Assembly: GCF_900100885.1 (NCBI RefSeq) | Contig: NZ_LT629692.1 | Coordinates: forward strand, 1,488,001 to 1,552,000 | Source of the DNA: Microbacterium pygmaeum | GTDB lineage: Bacteria; Actinomycetota; Actinomycetes; Actinomycetales; Microbacteriaceae | Length of the DNA stretch: 64,000 bases | Direction: 5' to 3' | Shown: piece by piece, positions 59,408-64,000 of the stretch | Numbering within the stretch: position 1 is the first letter of the stretch | How the letters are laid out: each line of letters begins with the position of its first letter | Notes under the pieces: model-generated | Database searches by the model: none | Told to the model about the DNA's origin: nothing | Seen by the model: the letters and a program-made list of their open reading frames with translations, nothing else | Made by a program: the position numbers and the translations under genes

Positions 59408-60376
59408 CTATGCCTTCCGTGCGTCGAGAGCCTCGATCAGCCCCGGCACGACGGTGAAAAGGTCGCCGACCACGCCGAAGTCGGCGATGTCGAAGATCGG
59501 TGAGTCGCCGTCCTTGTTGATTGCGACGATGGTCTTCGCCGTTTGCATTCCCGCACGGTGCTGGATCGCGCCCGAGATCCCGACGGCGATGTACAGCAAG
59601 GGCGACACCGATACGCCGGTCTGTCCGACCTGGTACGAGTGGGGCACGAAGCCAGCGTCGACGGCGGCGCGCGACGCGCCCACTACTGCGCCGAGCGCGT
59701 CAGCGAGCTGCTCGATGAGCGCGAACCCTTCCTTCGAACCGAGACCGCGGCCCCCGGAGACGATCTTCTGCGCGGTACGCAGATCGGGCCGCGACGAATC
59801 TGCCGTCACCGCTTCGACCGATACAACGGTCGCGGCTCGACGGCCGGTGTGCTCGACGGCGATCGTCTGAACGATCGGGTCGGCGACGGCATCCAGTCGT
59901 TCGTCGATCGCGCCATCGCGGATCGTCACGACCAGCGTGCCCCACGTTGGTGCGGAATCCACGGTGTAGGCGCCGCCGTACACGGAATGCTGGGCGGTCA
60001 CGCCTTCGTCGTCGCGTGCCACGCCGATCGCGTCGGCGGCGACGACCCAGCCGCGCCGGGCGGAATAACGTGCAGCGACATCGCGACCCTCGACCGAGTT
60101 CGGGAGCAGCACGGCATCAGGACCGACGAGTGTCGCTGCAGTGTCGAGCGCGTCGACGAGGGGGAGCGTCAGGCCCTCCGCGCGTTCGGCGACCAGGACC
60201 GTCGGAGCACCGAGGACGGCGGCCTCGGCCGCCAGAGCCTCGTCTCCGACGACCAGGGCCACCGGCGTTCCGATACGTGCGGCGGCAGCGATGAGGCCTG
60301 CGCTGCTTCTCGCGAGGCCACCGGTCGGGCCGATGTCCAGAGCGACCAGGACAGCATCTGCGGCGAAATCGGGCAT
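59408..60376 (-). CDS. etfA: electron transfer flavoprotein alpha subunit (copy 2)
   Basis: A 322-residue EtfA starting MPDFAADAVLVALDIG. The FAD domain carries VSGGRGLGSKEGF, SRAAVDAGFVP, YQVGQTG, GISGAIQH and IVAINKDGDSPIFD. It is highly similar to copy 1 in the C-terminal half and diverged in the N-terminal half, so the two ETFs may serve different dehydrogenases. It lies 9 bases after etfB and 5 before the cytochrome b gene. Confidence 0.95.
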   Translation of the reverse strand: MPDFAADAVLVALDIGPTGGLARSSAGLIAAAARIGTPVALVVGDEALAAEAAVLGAPTVLVAERAEGLTLPLVDALDTAATLVGPDAVLLPNSVEGRDVAARYSARRGWVVAADAIGVARDDEGVTAQHSVYGGAYTVDSAPTWGTLVVTIRDGAIDERLDAVADPIVQTIAVEHTGRRAATVVSVEAVTADSSRPDLRTAQKIVSGGRGLGSKEGFALIEQLADALGAVVGASRAAVDAGFVPHSYQVGQTGVSVSPLLYIAVGISGAIQHRAGMQTAKTIVAINKDGDSPIFDIADFGVVGDLFTVVPGLIEALDARKA

Positions 60377-60385
60377 GGGTTCTCC

Positions 60386-61162
60386 TTAGACGAGGCGGTT
60401 CTGGACGAGGAAGTCAGCGAGCTGTCGACCGGCGTCGCCGGTGTCGACGACCTTGATGCCGGCGGTGCGTGCCGGCTTCTCGCGGGCGGCGATGACGATA
60501 GATCGAGGCGTCGTGTGTTCGTCTGAGGAGAGCGTCAGAGACTCGATAGTCACCGTCTCGATCGGCTTCTTCTTGGCCGCCATGATGCCTTTGAAGTTCG
60601 GGAACCGGGCATCGGGCAGCGACTCGGTGACCGAGATGACGGCGGGCAGCGCCGCCGTTACGACCAGCGTCGCGCCGTCGGAGCTCCGCTGACCGGTGAT
60701 CTGGGCCGCTCCGATCTCGACATCGTTGAGGCTGGTCAGCGATGGCACGTCGAGGCGTTCGGCGATCATGGCCGGCAGCATTCCCGAGGCGCCGTCGGTG
60801 GATCGGTTGCCCGCGATCACTAGATCGAAGCCTCGCTGTGTGATCGCGGTCGACAGTACGAGCGCTGTCAGGCCCATATCGGCGCCCCTCAGTGCATCGT
60901 CCACCACGTGCACCGCGGAATGCGCGCCCATCGCCAGACCCTTGCGGATTGTCGCCGTCGCATCCGCAGGCGCCATCGAGAGGAGGGTGACCTCTACGGC
61001 GTCGTTCTGATCTGCGTAGTGCAGGGCGACCTCAAGCGCCCGCTCATTGATCTCATCCGGCACGGCCTCTGAGGCGGCTCGATCGGCAAGGCCCGTCGCA
61101 ACGTCCAGCTTGCGGTCGCCGTAGGTGTCGGGCACTTCCTTCATCAGGACGACGATCTTCAC
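60386..61162 (-). CDS. etfB: electron transfer flavoprotein beta subunit (copy 2)
   Basis: A 258-residue EtfB with MKIVVLMKEVPDTYGDRKLD at the N-terminus and DARFPNFKGIMAAKKK in the signature region, the same length as copy 1. The start is a GTG at 61162 with GGAGGA seven bases upstream. It is the first gene of the minus-strand etfB-etfA-cytochrome b operon; its leader contains a promoter and a candidate GntR operator about 260 bases upstream. Confidence 0.95.
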   Translation of the reverse strand: MKIVVLMKEVPDTYGDRKLDVATGLADRAASEAVPDEINERALEVALHYADQNDAVEVTLLSMAPADATATIRKGLAMGAHSAVHVVDDALRGADMGLTALVLSTAITQRGFDLVIAGNRSTDGASGMLPAMIAERLDVPSLTSLNDVEIGAAQITGQRSSDGATLVVTAALPAVISVTESLPDARFPNFKGIMAAKKKPIETVTIESLTLSSDEHTTPRSIVIAAREKPARTAGIKVVDTGDAGRQLADFLVQNRLV

Positions 61163-61416
61163 GACATCCTCCGTGTCCGGGTCCGCGCAATGTCGGACCA
61201 GTCAGTCTCCATTGATGTACACCGCCTTCTGGTAGAGATATCCGTCCACGAGCGGGGGACCGCCCTTGACGCCGTAGCTGCTCTGTGTCAAATCCGCCCA
61301 AGCCGACCGAGGGGTCGATCACCCGTAGCTGTGACCCACACGCAATCTGCATCGCGCCCACCTCCGTGTCGCCGTTGACAGTGTTCTCGCTGGCGCACGC
61401 GCTGTCGCGCACTCTC

Positions 61417-61455
61417 ATCGTAATCGAAACTGAGCAATATGACAACGATTAACCA
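61417..61455 (-). promoter_or_regulatory. promoter of the second etfBA-cytochrome b operon with overlapping operator
   Basis: On the minus strand, a -35 TTGTCA (61445-61440), 17-base spacer and -10 TACGAT (61422-61417) form a good promoter. The candidate GntR operator TGGTTAATCGTTGTCA (with the dyad extending over 61455-61435) overlaps the -35. The leader to the etfB start is about 250 bases; the region 61163-61416 has no gene. This would place the second ETF module under the same regulator as the transporter. Confidence 0.6.
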
Positions 61456-61511
61456 AAACCGATAGAAGACAACTTTTCGGCGTAGAAGTCTCGGGCGGTG
61501 ACCGCCAAAGT

Positions 61512-61524
61512 ATGATTAACCAAT
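61512..61524. promoter_or_regulatory. candidate GntR operator half-site upstream of the MFS pseudogene
   Basis: Read on the minus strand, TTGGTTAATCAT matches the left half of the operators at 48095 and 61435. It sits about 60 bases from the 61435 site, so both could be bound together. Confidence 0.35.
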
Positions 61525-61530
61525 GCAGCG

Positions 61531-62745
61531 ATGAGGGACGATCCGACACCCGTTCAGGCTTCCGTCGTGCAAGAGAGAGGGCCATTTCCGGTCTGGAGCC
61601 ACCGCGAAGAGGGATTCTCGTGGCCATCATGCTGTCGACGTTCCTGGTCGCGATCGACGCCACCATCCTGGCCGTGGCGGTCATGGCGGTCATGGCGATC
61701 TGACGGGGTCTGGGGGATGCCGTCTCGCTCCCCTGGATGTTCTCGGTCTACCTGCGATCAAGATCGTCGGTGATCTCTACGCCCCAACGGAGCGAGCACG
61801 CGTGCAAGGCAACATCGCGGCCATATGGCCGTTGGCGGCAGTCACCGGACCGTTGCTGGGAGCGGAGGGGGGTCTTCTGGATTATCGTGCCCGTGATCTT
61901 CGTCATCGCCGTGCTCATCTGGCGGACCCTCCCGGAGGCATTCGCGCGCGCAGTCCGCGGCTGAGCTGATGTCGGCGGTGCGGTACTCCTCTGCGCCGTA
62001 GTCGCGGCACTCGTTATGTTCTTCTAGAGGGGGCGCGCTCGTGGCCGTGGGATTCGGTGCCCACCGCAGCGCTCTTCGGCAGCGGAGCAGTTCTCCTCAT
62101 GGTGCTGCTGCGAATCGAGAATCGGGTGAGCGTTCCCATCCTGCCGCTGCGGTTGTTGCGCCGACGCGTCGTGTGGGGCTAGTCGTTGGCGTCGGTTCTG
62201 GTCGGTGGGCTGCTGTTCGGTCTCATCGCCTCCGTGCGGCGATACGCCGAGGCGAGCATGGCAGTGTTCGTGGTCGCCGGACTGTCGCTCGGCACGCTCG
62301 TCATCGGATGACCTCTCGCAAGTTCCCTCTCCGGTCTCTTTTGCCTCAAGCTGGGCGACCGGGCGACAGCGACGATCGGCAGCACGACTGCCGTGATCGG
62401 GTGCGCCCTGCTGGTCTGGGCCGCGGATCAGCCGTCGCCCGGCCCCATTGCCATCGCATGCTTCGTCGTCGGCCTCGGCCTCGGACTGGCCGCGACGCCG
62501 ACGCTCGTTGCCGCGAAGTATGCCGTCGACCCTCGAGAGAGGCACTCACCACATCCGCCAACGTGCTGCCGCGGTCGGTGGGTGCCGCAGTCGGTGTCGC
62601 TTCGTTCTGGGCGGTGGCCGCGATCGCACCGAACTCATCGATCCCCGATGAGCAGGTCGGCGACCGCGGGGCCGTCTTCATCGTCGCTGTCGCCTTCGCG
62701 TCGGCGCCTCTGTGGGTAAGCGCACTGATGCCCGCTCGTCAGCCC
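61531..62745 (+). pseudogene. decayed MFS drug-type transporter (DHA2-like)
   Basis: Fragments in several frames join into one transporter: ILVAIMLSTFLVAIDATILAV (span 1), KIVGDLYAPTERARVQGNIA, WPLAAVTGPLLG, LFGSGAVLLMVLLRIENRVS, SVLVGGLLFGLIAS, TTAVIGCALLVWAADQPSPG, FVVGLGLGLAATPTLVAAKY and SVGAAVGVASFWAVAAIAPN. In-frame stops (near 61700 and 62180) and frameshifts separate them. Parts of the first half are missing, so it is not functional. A candidate operator lies just upstream, suggesting it once belonged to the catabolic regulon. Confidence 0.85.
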
Positions 62746-62791
62746 TGCTGCCCACGCGGTTGGCGGATGCGTCTTGGTGCCGGAATGTCAG

Positions 62792-63802
62792 TCATGGGGC
62801 CGGACTGGGATCAATCGCGTTCGTCATCGGAGCGAGTTCGGCGGGAACGTGTCCGAGCGATGCCAGGCGCGCGAGGTGGGCGCTCACCTCGGCCGTCGCA
62901 GCGATGCGCTGCGGCACGGACAGGCGAGACCACGATCGCCGACGCGGAATGCGTTCAGCGATCGACCAGGCCGTTGATGAGCCGTGCGCGACGAGGCCGG
63001 CGACGATATCGGCGCGCCGGAGGTGGTGTGCGCGATTCGCCGCCACTCGCGAGCGGACATCCGTGAACGGCGAGTTATGCCCGGGAAGTACACGCGTGAC
63101 GTGCGCCACCGTCAGCTTCTCGATGGATACGAGATAGTCCGACATCGGATCGCCGTGGTGCAGGGTGCGCAGGGAAGGGCCGAAGTTCGATTGCCCGAAG
63201 AGTGTGTCGCCCGTGAATAGCAGCCCCGTCGATGTCTCGAGAAATGCCACACTGTCGGACGTGTGGCCCGGGACGGCGATCGTCTGCAGACGGAAAGTCC
63301 CGTGCGTCAGCACCGACGATTCGTTCAGCTCGAAATCCGGGCGATCACGCCACCCCAGGTCATGCTGATGCAGTGCGTAGCGCGTCGCTTCTGCGCGGAG
63401 ACCCTCCGGGACGCCGGCCCACGCATGCCAGCGAGCGGTCTGGTGAACGAATTCTCGAGCATCCAGGTGGTGCTCGGCGTTTGCGGTGTCGCCGCGGTGC
63501 GCGCCGACTGCGGCACCCTTCTTGCGGAGCCACCCGGCCATGCCGGCGTGATCCGAATGGCAGTGGGTCAGCAAAACCATCCGGATGTCGTTCGTCCGGC
63601 GACCGATTCGCCGCAGGAGCAGAGCCAGATGCCGACGGGTCTGCAGCGTCGACCAGCCGCAGTCGATCAGAACGACTTCGGATGCCGTCTCGAGGGCGTA
63701 AATGTTGACATGACCGATACTGTGCCCACGAAGTGGCAGCGAGAGGCGATGCACCCCTGCCGCCACTTCGTCAACGCGCGGGATCTCCGCTGAAGCGGGC
63801 AT
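62792..63802 (-). CDS. MBL-fold metallohydrolase
   Basis: A 336-residue protein with the metal motif LLTHCHSDHAG, further ligands in VPGHTSDSVAF, FTGDTLFG and LPGHNSP, and a C-terminal helical winged-helix-like extension (SWSRLSVPQRIAATAEVSAHLARL). The layout resembles LACTB2-type hydrolases. A thioesterase role near acyl-CoA genes is possible. The start at 63802 overlaps the upstream lyase gene by 32 bases; a later start is possible but would lose little of the fold. Confidence 0.85.
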   Translation of the reverse strand: MPASAEIPRVDEVAAGVHRLSLPLRGHSIGHVNIYALETASEVVLIDCGWSTLQTRRHLALLLRRIGRRTNDIRMVLLTHCHSDHAGMAGWLRKKGAAVGAHRGDTANAEHHLDAREFVHQTARWHAWAGVPEGLRAEATRYALHQHDLGWRDRPDFELNESSVLTHGTFRLQTIAVPGHTSDSVAFLETSTGLLFTGDTLFGQSNFGPSLRTLHHGDPMSDYLVSIEKLTVAHVTRVLPGHNSPFTDVRSRVAANRAHHLRRADIVAGLVAHGSSTAWSIAERIPRRRSWSRLSVPQRIAATAEVSAHLARLASLGHVPAELAPMTNAIDPSPAP

Positions 63803-64000
63803 GCTTCTCGAGCACGAGGTGAGCGCGCTTGAGATGGGGGATGTCGAACATCTTGCCGTCGATGCCCACGACCCCCACCCCTTCGTTTCCGGCGAACGCG
63901 TCGACGATGGACTGAGCCAGCCGCACGTCGTGTTCGGATGGCATGAAGACCTCGTTGATCGGTCCGACCTGCGCGGGGTGAATCGCGACGCGACCAGTGA
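63771..64000 (-). CDS. HpcH/CitE-family CoA-ester lyase, 3' part (cut by window edge)
   Basis: The frame is open to the window end on the minus strand, so only the C-terminal 75 residues are present. They read GRVAIHPAQVGPINEVFMPS and later VGVVGIDGKMFDIPHLKRA, matching the C-terminus of citE/malyl-CoA lyase-type enzymes, where IHPxQ is a hallmark. Members cleave or make CoA thioesters such as malyl-, citramalyl- or citryl-CoA. The stop is at 63771-63773. It probably heads a short operon with the MBL gene. Confidence 0.85.
   Translation of the reverse strand, partial: TGRVAIHPAQVGPINEVFMPSEHDVRLAQSIVDAFAGNEGVGVVGIDGKMFDIPHLKRAHLVLEKHARFSGDPAR

Overview
The window is high-GC DNA with many GTG starts and tightly overlapped (ATGA/GTGA) genes. 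Gene content (DUF2637 protein, SCO6880-type and prim-pol conjugation genes, short-LID adenylate kinase, FadR-type GntR regulator) points to an actinobacterium, most likely Microbacteriaceae-like; the family-level placement is inference. No rRNA, tRNA or CRISPR array was seen.

Region A (1-14926, all + strand) is a CoA-thioester catabolic run: two 3-hydroxyacyl-CoA dehydrogenases (first cut by the window edge), a BadI/MenB-type ring hydrolase, a short acyl-CoA dehydrogenase-like protein, an acyl-CoA ligase, etfB-etfA, a cytochrome b with an unusual repeat-bearing N-terminus, a thiolase and an MBL-fold hydrolase. It looks built to activate a (probably alicyclic) carboxylic acid, open its ring and beta-oxidise it, with electrons leaving through ETF to the membrane. 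It continues into PEP synthase regulator, PEP synthase and adenylate kinase, which would turn the products into gluconeogenic PEP and recycle AMP, and ends in a truncated panB.

Region B (about 15.0-43.8 kb) is a conjugative element. The leftward operon (34173 to 15123) encodes ArdC, a prim-pol primase, a DUF2637 protein, ParB, a T4SS (VirB8-like, M23/lysozyme-like, two pilin-sized membrane proteins, VirB6-like, SCO6880-like, VirB4), DprA, TraG/VirD4 and an SSB-like protein. The rightward arm encodes an ImmR/ImmA-like pair, a MAB_1171c-type membrane protein, a hydrolase, a MobF relaxase-helicase and small accessory genes. The two arms diverge from a phased array of four palindromic operators. 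A clean IS21-family insertion (30485-32622, 5-bp target duplication) splits the primase. No integrase is visible.

Region C (43.8-64 kb) is chromosomal accessory metabolism: an SDR/XRE divergent pair, a secreted PQQ-type sugar dehydrogenase, then a second catabolic locus. This has an SDR, a binding-protein ABC importer translationally coupled to a crotonase, two more SDRs, an amidohydrolase, a FadR/GntR regulator, an MFS protein, and a second etfB-etfA-cytochrome b module in reverse order on the minus strand. An MFS pseudogene, an MBL hydrolase and a partial CitE-type lyase follow. Several promoters in this locus share one palindromic motif, probably the GntR operator.

The most interesting points are the duplicated etfBA-cytochrome b module with its repeated RRGLPR/GGEPWP motif, the two operator families, and the IS-split primase.
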